This document shows positions 17,457 through 25,727 of a DNA stretch of 64,000 bases, in pieces. The DNA lies in NCBI GenBank assembly GCA_964414345.1, contig CAYPWF010000010.1:1-64000 (forward strand). Direction: 5' to 3'. The translations under genes and the position numbers were made by a program. Source of the stretch: Desulfocorpusculum sp964414345 (GTDB lineage Bacteria; Desulfobacterota; Desulfocorpusculales; Desulfocorpusculum). The number at the start of each line of letters is the position of its first letter. Within the stretch, counting starts at the first letter, position 1. Under the pieces are notes generated by a model. It was not told the origin of the DNA. It saw nothing but the letters and a program-made list of their open reading frames with translations, and ran no database searches.

Positions 17457-17560
17457 CCTATCCCGGGTTTTCCCTCCCGCTTCTCTACCTCCAAGTAAAC
17501 TTTACCTGGGCAAGGGCGACCAATAGGTTACCGGCTGTTCTTTTCGGCAAGGAGGAACCA

Positions 17561-17938
17561 ATGAAAAGTAATGAAACGAAGAAGAACTCAGGTGTTATAC
17601 ACAGAAGGATTTTCTCCAATGGCCTCCTAAAAGGAGCAGGCACACTTGCTCTTCTTGGGCTGGCAGTGGGACTTGTAGGCTGCGCAGCCACGGGGGGTGC
17701 AGGCGGGGCCCTGCTGGGTTACGGGATCACAGGCAATGCCAGGGGGGCTGCCCTGGGGGCCGGTGCCGGAATGCTTGCCGGTTCCCTGTTTGATGTAGGG
17801 GTCATAAGGCCCCACCCCTACTCCTATGGACCGCCGGCCTATTACGGGCCGGCCCCTGGAAGGTGGGTTTATGTGCCCGGGTACTGGGATGCTTATGGCC
17901 GCTGGGTCCCACCCCAGCGTTACTGGGCGCCTTATTGA
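17561..17938 (+). CDS. Small lipoprotein with glycine zipper and WxxGxW-like repeats
   Basis: 125 residues. A long hydrophilic N-region (MKSNETKKNSGVIHRRIFSN) precedes a hydrophobic core and lipobox LVGCAA, so the mature protein starts at Cys41. A Gly/Ala-rich zipper follows (GGAGGALLGYGITGNARGAA), then a Pro/Tyr/Trp tail with WVYVPGYWDAYGRWVPP, resembling YXWXX/WxxGxW repeats of outer-membrane-associated proteins. The start has GGAGG 6 bp upstream. It is a single gene closed by a strong terminator. Probably envelope-associated; its function is unknown. Confidence 0.72.
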   Translation: MKSNETKKNSGVIHRRIFSNGLLKGAGTLALLGLAVGLVGCAATGGAGGALLGYGITGNARGAALGAGAGMLAGSLFDVGVIRPHPYSYGPPAYYGPAPGRWVYVPGYWDAYGRWVPPQRYWAPY

Positions 17939-17975
17939 AGAAAACATAACGAGGTAGGCTTTTGTTGTTTGGGAT

Positions 17976-18011
17976 TTCGGGCATCCGGTTTCCGGATGCC
18001 CGAAGTTTTTT
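17976..18011 (+). terminator. Rho-independent terminator of the lipoprotein gene
   Basis: A perfect 13-bp stem (TTCGGGCATCCGG / CCGGATGCCCGAA) with a 3-nt loop, followed by G and TTTTTT, 37 bp after the stop codon. Confidence 0.9.
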
Positions 18012-18234
18012 ATCCTGTTGTTGCAGGGGCCCAAAAAACACCCTGTTCCCCTTGTGCACGCAGTTCTCTTGACTTGCTTCCAAGGAGATTGCTGAATCGG
18101 CAAAAAGTCTTTGATGAGTCTAAAGTCCTCAGTCATTGGTTTTATCCCTAAGAGCAATTTTCCCTTTTCTTATGAACCAGCCCTACCAACACATGTTGCA
18201 CACGCACAGCTCCGATAACGGGTGCGTATAGCCT

Positions 18235-18413
18235 TAGCCTGCATTATTCAGGATGAGTGAATAATACGGGCTATCTTATTGATGTATTTTGATAAGCCGG
18301 TCTGTGCTCAAAAGCACCCTGATTTTGGTTTCCAGATTTGATCCTGCTCTGAGTCGGAATATGTGGAAGTGGACCGGGGGCTTGGGGGCTTGAGTCCCCA
18401 AAGTTACGGGCTG
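18235..18413 (+). repeat. 198-bp intergenic repeat, copy E (right end lost, plus)
   Basis: Left end TAGCCTGCATTATTC, then the GAATAATACGGGCTA inner arm, GGTCTGTGCTCAAAAGCACC and GGTCGGAATATGTGGAAG. The hairpin GGGGGCTTGAGTCCCC is present, but the terminal GAATAATCC is missing. The rest of 18012-18572 shows nothing recognisable. Confidence 0.75.
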
Positions 18414-18572
18414 TACAGGAGGCATGGCCCTACTGCCCTTCTTTTGCGAAACTCGCTCCCTTTAAAGTAGCGCAACTCGGCTTGCACAAGCCTGAAAGGA
18501 CCAGACCCCGAGGGGAGCATCCCACGGGGTCTTGGGTTAAAAAGGAACCGCTGAAATCAGCAGAAGGAGTTT

Positions 18573-18648
18573 TGGCTCCCCGAGTAGGACTCGAACCTAC
18601 AACCTAGTGGTTAACAGCCACCCGCTCTGCCGATTGAGCTATCGGGGA
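18573..18648 (-). tRNA. tRNA-Asn (GTT)
   Basis: On the minus strand a complete cloverleaf begins TCCCCGATAGCTC and ends with acceptor strand TCGGGGA, discriminator G and an encoded CCA (18575-18573). The anticodon loop CTGTTAA reads GTT, and the T-arm is GGTTCGAGTCC. The 7-bp acceptor stem is perfect. Confidence 0.96.
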
Positions 18649-18685
18649 TCTGAGCAGTTCCTAAAGCACCAATCCTAGTCAAAAT

Positions 18686-18714
18686 TTTATACCAGAGGGC
18701 ACCTCGCTTGTAAA
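18686..18714 (-). promoter_or_regulatory. Putative promoter of tRNA-Asn
   Basis: On the minus strand: TTTACA (18714-18709), 17-bp spacer, TATAAA (18691-18686), 37 bp upstream of the tRNA 5' end. Confidence 0.6.
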
Positions 18715-18857
18715 GCCCGGCACATCTTTCTGTTCTCAGCATGTGAAATGCCAGGTGGGCCTTAGAAGGCATCTGTCCGCTTTCTTTAAGCCATCACCCT
18801 GTGACCGCACACGCTTTTTTACAATGAGGGGGTAGGCAAGGCTTGAGGTAGCACGCC

Positions 18858-18926
18858 AAAGCGTACGAGGGGTTTGGGAGGGGCGTAACCCCCGTACTCA
18901 AAGGCTTTGGAAAATAATCCTGGCTA
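18858..18926 (+). repeat. Intergenic repeat, copy F (right end only, plus)
   Basis: The right third of the 198-bp element only: GGGTTTGGGAGGGGCGTAAC, CCCCCGTACTCAAAGGCTTTGG, then AAAATAATCCTGGCTA as terminal repeat. The left part is absent or unrecognisable. Confidence 0.6.
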
Positions 18927-19051
18927 AGCTGGCTCCGCTGGTCTGCCCGGAGGAATTGGCCAGCTGGAAATCAAAAAAACCATTCAGATTTCTTTCGGCA
19001 GGGATTGCCTTGGAGCCCAAGGGGAGTAAATTCAAAGAATGGAGGTGCAAG

Positions 19052-19414
19052 ATGATGGGGCTTGAGGAATTGAGGCAGAGAAAGGACATACTGGTTCAGA
19101 TCGACTGGGAGCTCACCCCCCTTGAGGCAGTGGAGATGTTCGATCACAGGACCGGGGGTTTGAAATCAAGGCTGCAGGTGAGAAGTTACAAGGAGAAGCA
19201 TTACTTTTTTTGTGTCGACAATTGGCGGGAAGAGCCACGCTTGGTTCTCAAGGAGCGCTCCATAAAGGAATCCAGGGTAATAGCTGAGGTCTGCGCCCCA
19301 AAAGAACTCCTTCAGGAGTGCATCTTGCAATACGGCGACCGCCAGGGGCTTTTCCCCCCAAGCGAGGCCTTGAAAGAGTGGTTGAGAAAAAATCTTTTCT
19401 ACCAGAACCCTTAG
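19052..19414 (+). CDS. Conserved protein resembling the DVU0772 family
   Basis: 120-residue soluble protein with no signal or membrane segment. The pattern MGLEELRQRKDILVQIDWEL-TPLEAVEMF and the C-terminal PPSEALKEWLRKNLFY resemble the small DVU0772 family of sulfate-reducing Desulfobacterota, as I remember it. The function is unknown. ATG 19052 follows GGAGG by 6 bp; ATG 19055 is also possible, and the frame extends upstream to 18956 without support. The TAG stop lies inside the terminal inverted repeat of repeat copy G, so the element's end defines the end of the gene. Confidence 0.6.
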   Translation: MMGLEELRQRKDILVQIDWELTPLEAVEMFDHRTGGLKSRLQVRSYKEKHYFFCVDNWREEPRLVLKERSIKESRVIAEVCAPKELLQECILQYGDRQGLFPPSEALKEWLRKNLFYQNP

Positions 19415-19609
19415 CCCGGATTGTTCTCCAAAGCCCTTAACTTTGGGGGCTCAAGCCCCAAAGCCTCCGGTACACTTCGCGACATTCCGACTCAAAGCAG
19501 GACCAGATCTGAAACCAAGAATCAGGGTGCTTTTGAGCATAGACCGGCTTCTCAAAACATCTCATTAAGATAGCCCGCATTATCCACTGATCCTGAATAA
19601 CACGGGCCA
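19412..19609 (-). repeat. 198-bp intergenic repeat, copy G (full length, minus)
   Basis: Begins TAGCCCGGATTGTTC and ends GAATAACACGGGCCA on the plus strand. It carries the GGGGGCTCAAGCCCC hairpin, the CATTCCGACTCAAA and GGTGCTTTTGAGCATAGACC landmarks, and the inner TAGCCCGCATTAT arm at 19571. It sits between two convergent genes; its first three bases are the stop codon of the upstream gene. Confidence 0.88.
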
Positions 19610-19653
19610 GCAGGTCCGATGGAGCTTCTTACACCCTCCTGTTGTGAAATAGA

Positions 19654-20136
19654 TCAGATCTCCAGGAGTTTTTGGATGTCCGGGTGCTTGCGCATCACTC
19701 TTATGAACTGGTTGGTCCTTCTCTCAAGGCGTCTTTTGAAGACTTGGAACACCCGCTTCATGACCAGGTATGCCCAACGGGGTTCTCTCTCCAAGATCTC
19801 CAGGAAAACCTCCCCTGATATGGCCAGCACCTGGGAGGGCTCCACAGCCACGGCATAGGTGGTATGGAGCCCGTCTGGCACCAGGGAAGACCATCCAAAG
19901 GAGTAACCTCTTTTTATTGAACCCAATGAGATGATGATATCCTGGGCGATCTCCACCTCTAAGAGGATTTTTCCTTCTTTGAGCATGTAGAAATCCTGCG
20001 CCCTGGCTCCTTCCTCAAATATTACGGCCCCCGAGCTATATTCAACGAGGCGGGCCTGCGGTGCCATCTCTGTGAGGATGGATTGCGGAACTCCCTGAAG
20101 GAGAAGAATATCTTGCAAATCGGATGCAGAAACCAT
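19654..20136 (-). CDS. Cyclic nucleotide-binding (CAP_ED) domain protein
   Basis: 160 residues, almost entirely one cNMP-binding-type beta-roll (YSSGAVIFEEGARAQDFYMLKEGKILL at about residues 33-59), ending in helices (VMKRVFQVFKRRLERRTN). No DNA-binding helix-turn-helix is present, so it is not a complete CRP/FNR regulator. The phosphate-binding cassette is degenerate (SFGWSSLVPDG instead of FGExALL), so the ligand may not be a cyclic nucleotide. It starts with GGGAGGG upstream. It lies 37 bp downstream of the last Mrp-type subunit gene and is probably co-transcribed, suggesting a link to antiporter control (inference). Confidence 0.8.
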   Translation of the reverse strand: MVSASDLQDILLLQGVPQSILTEMAPQARLVEYSSGAVIFEEGARAQDFYMLKEGKILLEVEIAQDIIISLGSIKRGYSFGWSSLVPDGLHTTYAVAVEPSQVLAISGEVFLEILEREPRWAYLVMKRVFQVFKRRLERRTNQFIRVMRKHPDIQKLLEI

Positions 20137-20173
20137 AGGTTCCCTCCCTAAGACCTAGCCTCTTGAGTCCTTC

Positions 20174-21946
20174 TCAGCCAAAGAGAAAAAGCAGGTAAAG
20201 AAAAAGGATTGCCATGGCGGCTCCCAATCCCACAGGAAGAGCCCCTGTAGCCATTGCCCTTCGGACTTCTGCCGCCGCATGGGCCAGGTCTTTGCTTTTC
20301 ACCCCCTTTAATTTCCAGAGCGGAAAGAGAAAGAGCAGAGCCAAGCGAGAAGGCCCGTCTTGCGAAAGGCGGCTGAGCCCCGCTGCCGCTCCGTTCACCA
20401 TCAGTTTCAGCTCAAGGGCTTCCAGCCTTGGAAGCAGTCTTCCCAACCCCCTGTAAAGGGCCTTTGCCCCCTTGCGGTAGAACCAATCCGCATCCAGATT
20501 GGCGGCCCTCATCTCTGCGGGGTATATGCCCGACAGAATAAGAAGGGTGAAGGCCAAAGAGGAGTAAAAAAGCAATTGGCTTTGGCTCAGCACATGCCCC
20601 TGAGTGTAGGGCACATAGTCCACGGGGTAGGGCAACTGGCTGTACAGAAAGCCTGGGGCCGATCCTATGAATACGCAAAGCCCTGCCGTGAGTCCCATGG
20701 CCAGGAGCATGTGGAGAGGAGCCTCCTTGGGTCTAAGTCCACTGTCATGGGAGAAAAAGGCAAAGTAAGGTATCTTGATGCCTGCATGATGGAAAACGCC
20801 CGCTGAGGCGAAAAGCAAGATGAACCAAATCACCCGCATGTCCCCCAGGGCCGCCGCCTCCATGACCATGGACTTGCTGACAAAACCGCTGAAAAATGGA
20901 AAAGCTGAGATGGAGGCGGCCCCCACCATGCAAAAGATACAGGTAAGAGGCATTGTGCGATAAAGCCCGCCCAGATCAGTGGCATGGATCCGGCCGGTTC
21001 TGTGAAGAACTGCCCCCATGGACATGAAAAGCAAAGCCTTGAAAAGGATGTCGTTGAAGGCGTGGCTTACGGCCCCGTTCAAGGCCAGGGGGGTCCCGAT
21101 TCCGATGCCGCAGACCATGAATCCCACCTGGTTTATGAGGCTATAAGACAATACCCTTCTCAGATCGTTTTCTATCACCGCGTAGAATATGGGGAATGCC
21201 GTCATGGCCGCCCCTATCCAAATCAAAGCCGGGGTGCCCGGGAAACCTCTGGCCAGGGCGTAAACAGCCGCTTTGGTGGTAAAGGCGCTCAGGAAAACAG
21301 TGCCTGTAACCGAGGCCTCGGGATATGCGTCGGTGAGCCATGCGTGAATCCCGGGCCATGCACAGTTGACGCCCATGCCCAGAAATATGAGAAGTGAGGC
21401 CGGTCCCTGCAGGCCAATAAAGCCAAATTCAGTAGAGCCTGTCTCAGAGACCTGGAGAACTATGCCGGCCATGAGCATGAGTCCGCCTGCCACGTGCACA
21501 AGCAGGTATCGAAATCCTGCGGCCAGAGAGGCTCTTGTCCGTCTGGCCCAAATAATGAAAGCCGAGGCAACGCTTAGCAACTCCCAAAACACAAAAAGGC
21601 TCAGAAGATCCCCTGCAAAGACCACTCCAAGGGCGCAACCGGCATAAGCCATGGCTGCCCCCAGCTCCAGGGGGTCATCAACATGAAGAGAGTAAAGAAA
21701 TCCCAAGAAGGCGATGAGATGGAAGATATAGCCGAAAATGAGGCTCAATCTATCCACCCTGACCAGCACCAAGGTGTATCCAAAAGAATCCAGGCTCCAA
21801 TGAAGGCCCTCTCCCAAGTGAAGCAGGTTCAAGAACCCCAGGACCGGCACCAGCAAAAGCAGCCCCTTGCGGCCCTTTCCTTTGAGAAGAGGAACCAGGG
21901 CAGCCCCAAGAAAAAAGACAAGAAAAGGGGCCACAGGCTCACTCAT
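20174..21946 (-). CDS. Mrp-type proton-translocating subunit (NuoL/M/N-like), third copy
   Basis: 590-residue polytopic membrane protein of the proton-conducting transporter family, related to MrpD-like subunits with the motif HAWLTDAYPEASVTGTVFLS and FTTKAAVYALARGF. The TM5 glutamate is present (FVFWELLSVASAF). The TM7 lysine expected about seven residues before the conserved His is Asn here (MGVNCAWPGIHAW). A long C-terminal extension with a hydrophilic stretch and a final TM helix is visible. Its start overlaps the upstream 86-aa gene by 8 bp. It probably forms a third antiporter-like subunit of the same membrane complex. Confidence 0.87.
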   Translation of the reverse strand: MSEPVAPFLVFFLGAALVPLLKGKGRKGLLLLVPVLGFLNLLHLGEGLHWSLDSFGYTLVLVRVDRLSLIFGYIFHLIAFLGFLYSLHVDDPLELGAAMAYAGCALGVVFAGDLLSLFVFWELLSVASAFIIWARRTRASLAAGFRYLLVHVAGGLMLMAGIVLQVSETGSTEFGFIGLQGPASLLIFLGMGVNCAWPGIHAWLTDAYPEASVTGTVFLSAFTTKAAVYALARGFPGTPALIWIGAAMTAFPIFYAVIENDLRRVLSYSLINQVGFMVCGIGIGTPLALNGAVSHAFNDILFKALLFMSMGAVLHRTGRIHATDLGGLYRTMPLTCIFCMVGAASISAFPFFSGFVSKSMVMEAAALGDMRVIWFILLFASAGVFHHAGIKIPYFAFFSHDSGLRPKEAPLHMLLAMGLTAGLCVFIGSAPGFLYSQLPYPVDYVPYTQGHVLSQSQLLFYSSLAFTLLILSGIYPAEMRAANLDADWFYRKGAKALYRGLGRLLPRLEALELKLMVNGAAAGLSRLSQDGPSRLALLFLFPLWKLKGVKSKDLAHAAAEVRRAMATGALPVGLGAAMAILFLYLLFLFG

Positions 21947-22199
21947 AGTAGTCCTCTTTGCGGATGACCAGGGGTCTTAGAATATACTTTGCCGCCAGTA
22001 CCAGGGCCACGCAGGCCACAAAACCGAAAGCCGCGTAAAATCCGGGCCACTCCTCCCAAGGGAAAAGACTATGGCGGTGCACCACCAACTCGGCCAGCAG
22101 AAGCGCTCCCAGCCAGGGATAGTAGAGTCCGAAGAGTCTCTTGACATTTCGCGGTTTGTCGAAAAGATATTGGCGCTCCTCTTGTGCCCTATCCCCCAT
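21939..22199 (-). CDS. Small membrane protein (86 aa) in the Mrp operon
   Basis: 86 residues with two predicted TM helices (YYPWLGALLLAELVV and GFYAAFGFVACVALVLAA) and a charged C-terminus (RKEDYYE). I do not recognise a named family, but it is embedded between two proton-translocating subunit genes: 13 bp after the 42-aa gene, with an 8-bp overlap into the next gene. It is a likely accessory subunit of the complex. Confidence 0.7.
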   Translation of the reverse strand: MGDRAQEERQYLFDKPRNVKRLFGLYYPWLGALLLAELVVHRHSLFPWEEWPGFYAAFGFVACVALVLAAKYILRPLVIRKEDYYE

Positions 22200-22212
22200 G
22201 ACTACACCTTTC

Positions 22213-22341
22213 TCAAAGAGTCTTCCAGAAAATCAAGCCCAGGTACAGGACCCCCAGGGCCAAGGCTCCCAAGAAGAATCTCTTGTACCCCGGCACCGGC
22301 TCATGGGCCAGCACCATGCGATGCTCCTGCTGGGACTCCAT
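22213..22341 (-). CDS. Very small single-TM membrane protein (42 aa)
   Basis: A 42-residue reading frame, MESQQEHRMVLAHEPVPG then a TM helix (RFFLGALALGVLYLGLIF). It starts 5 bp after the stop of the upstream NuoL-like gene and ends 13 bp before the 86-aa gene, so it occupies the only space between them. The frame is open further upstream inside the neighbouring gene, but ATG 22341 fits the spacing. The Shine-Dalgarno is weak (GAAGAG). Confidence 0.55.
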   Translation of the reverse strand: MESQQEHRMVLAHEPVPGYKRFFLGALALGVLYLGLIFWKTL

Positions 22342-22346
22342 GCTCT

Positions 22347-23828
22347 TCACACTCTCCAGACTTCTCTTACGGCCAAAGCCGTCAGGTCCAAAAGCACACC
22401 AGGGAAAAAGAAAAGCAGCACGCAGCCCAACGCTGTAACAAGGGGAGCCCAGGTGCAAAGGGAAGAAAGCTCCGGCAGCCTCTCAGTGGGTTCCCCCTTT
22501 GGGATGGGCAGAAAAAAAGCCTTATAAACCACAGGCATCAGATACGCCGCGTTTAGAAGAGAACTCAGCAAAAGGACCATGAGGGGCACTGTCTGCTCGG
22601 TTGCCACGCAGCCTAGGGCCAGATACCACTTGCTCAGGAACCCGGCCAAGGGAGGTACCCCCATAATGCTGAGGGAGGCTGCCAAAAAGGCTCCCATGGT
22701 CAGGGGCATACGTCTTCCGATACCGTGCATTTGGCTTATGCGCTGCTTTCCCGTTGCCACGTACAGGGCCCCGGCGCAAAAAAAGAGGCTTATTTTCCCA
22801 AGAGCATGAGTGGCCAGATGGGCCATTGCTCCCTGAAGGCCCTCTGGGCTGAGCAAAGCGCCCCCCAGGATTATGTATGAAAGCTGGCCCACCGTGGAAT
22901 AGGCCAGCATCCTCTTGAGCCCGTCTTGGCAAAGGGCTGCAAGGGATGCCGCCACCATGGTTGCAGCTGCCAGAGCCAGAACCAGGGAATCCAAACCGCT
23001 GGAGCCAAGCAGTTCCAGTCCGAAAATCCCTGCTAGAACCCTAAGAATGCTGAACACTCCCACTTTTACCACCGCCACCGCATGCAAAAGCGCGCTTACA
23101 GGCGTGGGGGCCACCATGGCAGCTGGAAGCCAGCCGTGAAAGGGCATTATTGCCGCCTTTGCGAAACCGAAGAGAAACATCAGGAGCAAGGTTGCCAGCT
23201 CCAGGCCCGAGAACCCAGCCTGTTTCAATATGCCATCCGGAACAAAGTCCAAGGTGTTTGCCGCCCCGTAACACACCAGCATGGCCGGCAGCACAAGCCC
23301 AATGGATCCCCCAACTATGTAAAGAAGATACCTGCGCCCCGCACTCCTGGCCTCCGGATCCTGGTGGTGAGTCACTAGGGGATAGGTGGCAAAAGATAGA
23401 AGTTCATAGAAGAGGTAGAGAGTCAGGAGATTCGCCGAGAAGGCAACCCCTAGTGTGGAGAAAAGGGCCAAGGCGAAATAGCAGTAATAACGGGTTTGGC
23501 CGTGCTCCTTGAGGCCCCTCATGTATCCTATGGAGTAAAGGGAAGTCACGATCCACAGGCTGGATGAGATCAAGGCGAAGAGAATACCCATCGCATCTAC
23601 TCTAAAAGCAATGGGGACTCCCGGGAAAACTTCCGCCACCTGGAAGAAGAGATTCTCTCCCCCTAGAACGCTTGGTAGCATGCTTAGCACCAAGGCCAGC
23701 TTTGCCAGCCCGGCCGCCAGGGTCCAGCCTTCCCTCACGTCAGGGGAACGGGCTGAAAGCAGCAAGGGAACAACACCGAGGGATGCCCCCACAGCCAAGA
23801 GGGGAAGTGTGGAGTTCACGTCGGCCAT
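22347..23828 (-). CDS. Mrp/NuoL-like proton-translocating subunit, second copy
   Basis: 493 residues and about 14 TM helices, of the proton-conducting transporter family. Canonical residues are present: TM5 Glu (YLFYELLSFATYPLV), TM7 Lys (FGFAKAAIMPFHGWLP) and TM8 Lys (LLHAVAVVKVGVF). It lies 15 bp after mrpD on the same strand. Since no full-length MrpA is encoded in this operon, this protein may take the place of the MrpA N-terminal antiporter domain (inference). Confidence 0.88.
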   Translation of the reverse strand: MADVNSTLPLLAVGASLGVVPLLLSARSPDVREGWTLAAGLAKLALVLSMLPSVLGGENLFFQVAEVFPGVPIAFRVDAMGILFALISSSLWIVTSLYSIGYMRGLKEHGQTRYYCYFALALFSTLGVAFSANLLTLYLFYELLSFATYPLVTHHQDPEARSAGRRYLLYIVGGSIGLVLPAMLVCYGAANTLDFVPDGILKQAGFSGLELATLLLMFLFGFAKAAIMPFHGWLPAAMVAPTPVSALLHAVAVVKVGVFSILRVLAGIFGLELLGSSGLDSLVLALAAATMVAASLAALCQDGLKRMLAYSTVGQLSYIILGGALLSPEGLQGAMAHLATHALGKISLFFCAGALYVATGKQRISQMHGIGRRMPLTMGAFLAASLSIMGVPPLAGFLSKWYLALGCVATEQTVPLMVLLLSSLLNAAYLMPVVYKAFFLPIPKGEPTERLPELSSLCTWAPLVTALGCVLLFFFPGVLLDLTALAVREVWRV

Positions 23829-23843
23829 GGTTCAGCCTTACCT

Positions 23844-25334
23844 TCAAGAAAAAGTAAGAGGGATCACAGGCTCCACGATGCCCGAGACGATCTGCCCGCT
23901 GAAAACACCCAGAGCCACCAGCCCCCCCGCTACAAGCAAAACCGGCACCACCATCTGCACCGGGGCCTCCTGAAAGGTGTGGGAGAGATGGTGCTCTGCT
24001 CCTTCATTCTCCTGGGCGCTGAAAAAGGCCCATTCAAACACCCGGAAGAAAAGCACCACGCCCACCAGACTGCTAAATATGAGAGCTGCCAAGAAACCGT
24101 AATGCTCTGCCTCCAATGCACCCAGAAGGAGGTACCACTTGCTGAAAAAGCCGCAGGTAGGCGGCACTCCCACTATGGAAAGGGCCGTTGCCACAAGGGC
24201 TCCCATGGTAAAGGGCATCTTGGAGAAAGCTCCCTTCAACTCTGGAAACGAGCAGCCAGGAAGCCTATAAAGAAGATTTCCTACAGCCAAGAAAGCGCAA
24301 AGGGTCATGAATATGTCGTTGAGCAAATGCAGGACGGCCCCTGTCATGCCGCTTTTGTTGCCCAGCCAGAATCCCCCCACCATGTACCCCACCTCTATGA
24401 GTATCACGTAGGTGAGCATTCTTTTTAGATCCTTTTGGGCCAAGGCCATGATGGAGCCCATTATGACCGCCAACACCGCAAGCCACATCACTGCCTTTTC
24501 AAGACCCAGTTTTTCAAAGGAGTAAACCGGGCCGAACACATTCAGGTCAATCCTGATCATTACATAGACCATTACCTTGGTCATAAGGGGAGCGATCAAA
24601 CCGCTGATAGGGTAAGGGGCGTGGGTGTAAGCATTGGGAAGCCAGCCATGAAGGGGGAAAAAGGCCATCTTCAGCCACAGTCCCACCATTGTTATGATGA
24701 AGGCCACCAGGATGGCCCTCGAGCCATGAAGACCTGTGATCAGGTGGGCCAGGTCAGCCATGTTCAAGGTGCCGGTCATGATGTAAAGATAGCCCACTCC
24801 CAAGAGATAGAAGCAGGCTCCCAAGGTGCCCATGAAAACGTAATTCAGGCTTGAGAGGGAAGCCCTCTCAGGGCCCATGGCTATGAGAGCATAAGCGGTT
24901 ATGGAGGCTATCTCCAGAAGCACATAGAGATTGAAGGCGTCTCCTGTGACGGTGATGCCGAGAAGGCCTGTCACAAAAAGCATCTGCAAGCCGTACAAGG
25001 CCCCCAACCTGTCCTGGAAATGGCGCTTCACACTGGGGCCGGACCAGATCCACTGGATTAAGGCGGACAAGGAAACCGCCGCCAAGACCATGCCGTTTAG
25101 AGTGTCCACCACGTAAACTATTCCCCATGGGGCTTCCCACCCGCCCAGTTTGTAAGTCACGGGGCCCCACCTTATGACCCTGAAAAGTAGGCCGATGCAG
25201 CTTGAGGCAGCAGTTGCCAGCCCAAAGAGCCCCACAGGGAAGCACAGATCCTTCCTGAGCCAACCCAATGCGAAGACCAGGAAGGAGGTAAGAAGGGGCA
25301 CTACTACGATGAGGGCGGGCAGGTGCTCTTTCAT
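23844..25334 (-). CDS. mrpD: Na+/H+ antiporter subunit D
   Basis: 496-residue antiporter subunit. It shows the MrpD/NuoN-like sequence YVLLEIASITAYALIAMG (TM5 Glu) and WLKMAFFPLHGWLPNAY (TM7 Lys). ATG 25334 overlaps the mrpC stop (ATGA). The frame stays open upstream to 25649, but that part is a His/Gly-rich shadow of mrpC and is not taken as coding. Part of a cation/proton exchange complex in the inner membrane. Confidence 0.92.
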   Translation of the reverse strand: MKEHLPALIVVVPLLTSFLVFALGWLRKDLCFPVGLFGLATAASSCIGLLFRVIRWGPVTYKLGGWEAPWGIVYVVDTLNGMVLAAVSLSALIQWIWSGPSVKRHFQDRLGALYGLQMLFVTGLLGITVTGDAFNLYVLLEIASITAYALIAMGPERASLSSLNYVFMGTLGACFYLLGVGYLYIMTGTLNMADLAHLITGLHGSRAILVAFIITMVGLWLKMAFFPLHGWLPNAYTHAPYPISGLIAPLMTKVMVYVMIRIDLNVFGPVYSFEKLGLEKAVMWLAVLAVIMGSIMALAQKDLKRMLTYVILIEVGYMVGGFWLGNKSGMTGAVLHLLNDIFMTLCAFLAVGNLLYRLPGCSFPELKGAFSKMPFTMGALVATALSIVGVPPTCGFFSKWYLLLGALEAEHYGFLAALIFSSLVGVVLFFRVFEWAFFSAQENEGAEHHLSHTFQEAPVQMVVPVLLVAGGLVALGVFSGQIVSGIVEPVIPLTFS

Positions 25335-25723
25335 GACTCTCGGATCTGTTTCAATATCTCGTCTTCTTCCAGGGTGCCGTATCTCCTGTACACCTTCACG
25401 GCCAGGGCCAAGGCCACCCCCAAGGTGGAGACCGCCACCACTATGGCTGTGAGCATGAGCACATGTGGCAGCGGGTTTATGTAATCCGCTGCTTGAGGCA
25501 AGCTGTGAGAAGCATGTGCATGGAGCAGGATGGGGATGGTGGCCCCCTTTTTCATGCCCATGGAGACGAAAAAAAGGATTATAGCGGTTTGAAATATGCT
25601 CATCCCAACTATCTTCTTGACCAAGTTGTTCTTGGCTATGACCCCCCAAAGCCCGATCATCATCAGGGTGATGTAGATCCAGTAGTTATACTTGGAGATG
25701 ATGAACTGAAGAGCGTTTTCCAT
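25331..25723 (-). CDS. mrpC: Na+/H+ antiporter subunit C (NuoK-like)
   Basis: 130 residues with three TM helices typical of MrpC/NuoK: YWIYITLMMIGLWGVI, VGMSIFQTAIILFFVSMG and PHVLMLTAIVVAVSTLGVAL. A loop between TM2 and TM3 carries HAHASHSLPQAADYINPLP. It lies 4 bp after mrpB and overlaps mrpD. Confidence 0.92.
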   Translation of the reverse strand: MENALQFIISKYNYWIYITLMMIGLWGVIAKNNLVKKIVGMSIFQTAIILFFVSMGMKKGATIPILLHAHASHSLPQAADYINPLPHVLMLTAIVVAVSTLGVALALAVKVYRRYGTLEEDEILKQIRES

Positions 25724-25727
25724 GGCT

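Noticed and set aside
18500..18545. Stem AGACCCCG / CGGGGTCT downstream of tRNA-Asn as a terminator
   Set aside because: On the minus strand it is not followed by a T-run and the loop is 14 nt, so it is not convincing.
25335..25649. Upstream extension of mrpD
   Set aside because: It overlaps almost all of mrpC in another frame and translates to a soluble His/Gly-rich stretch; ATG 25334 overlapping the mrpC stop is the normal start.
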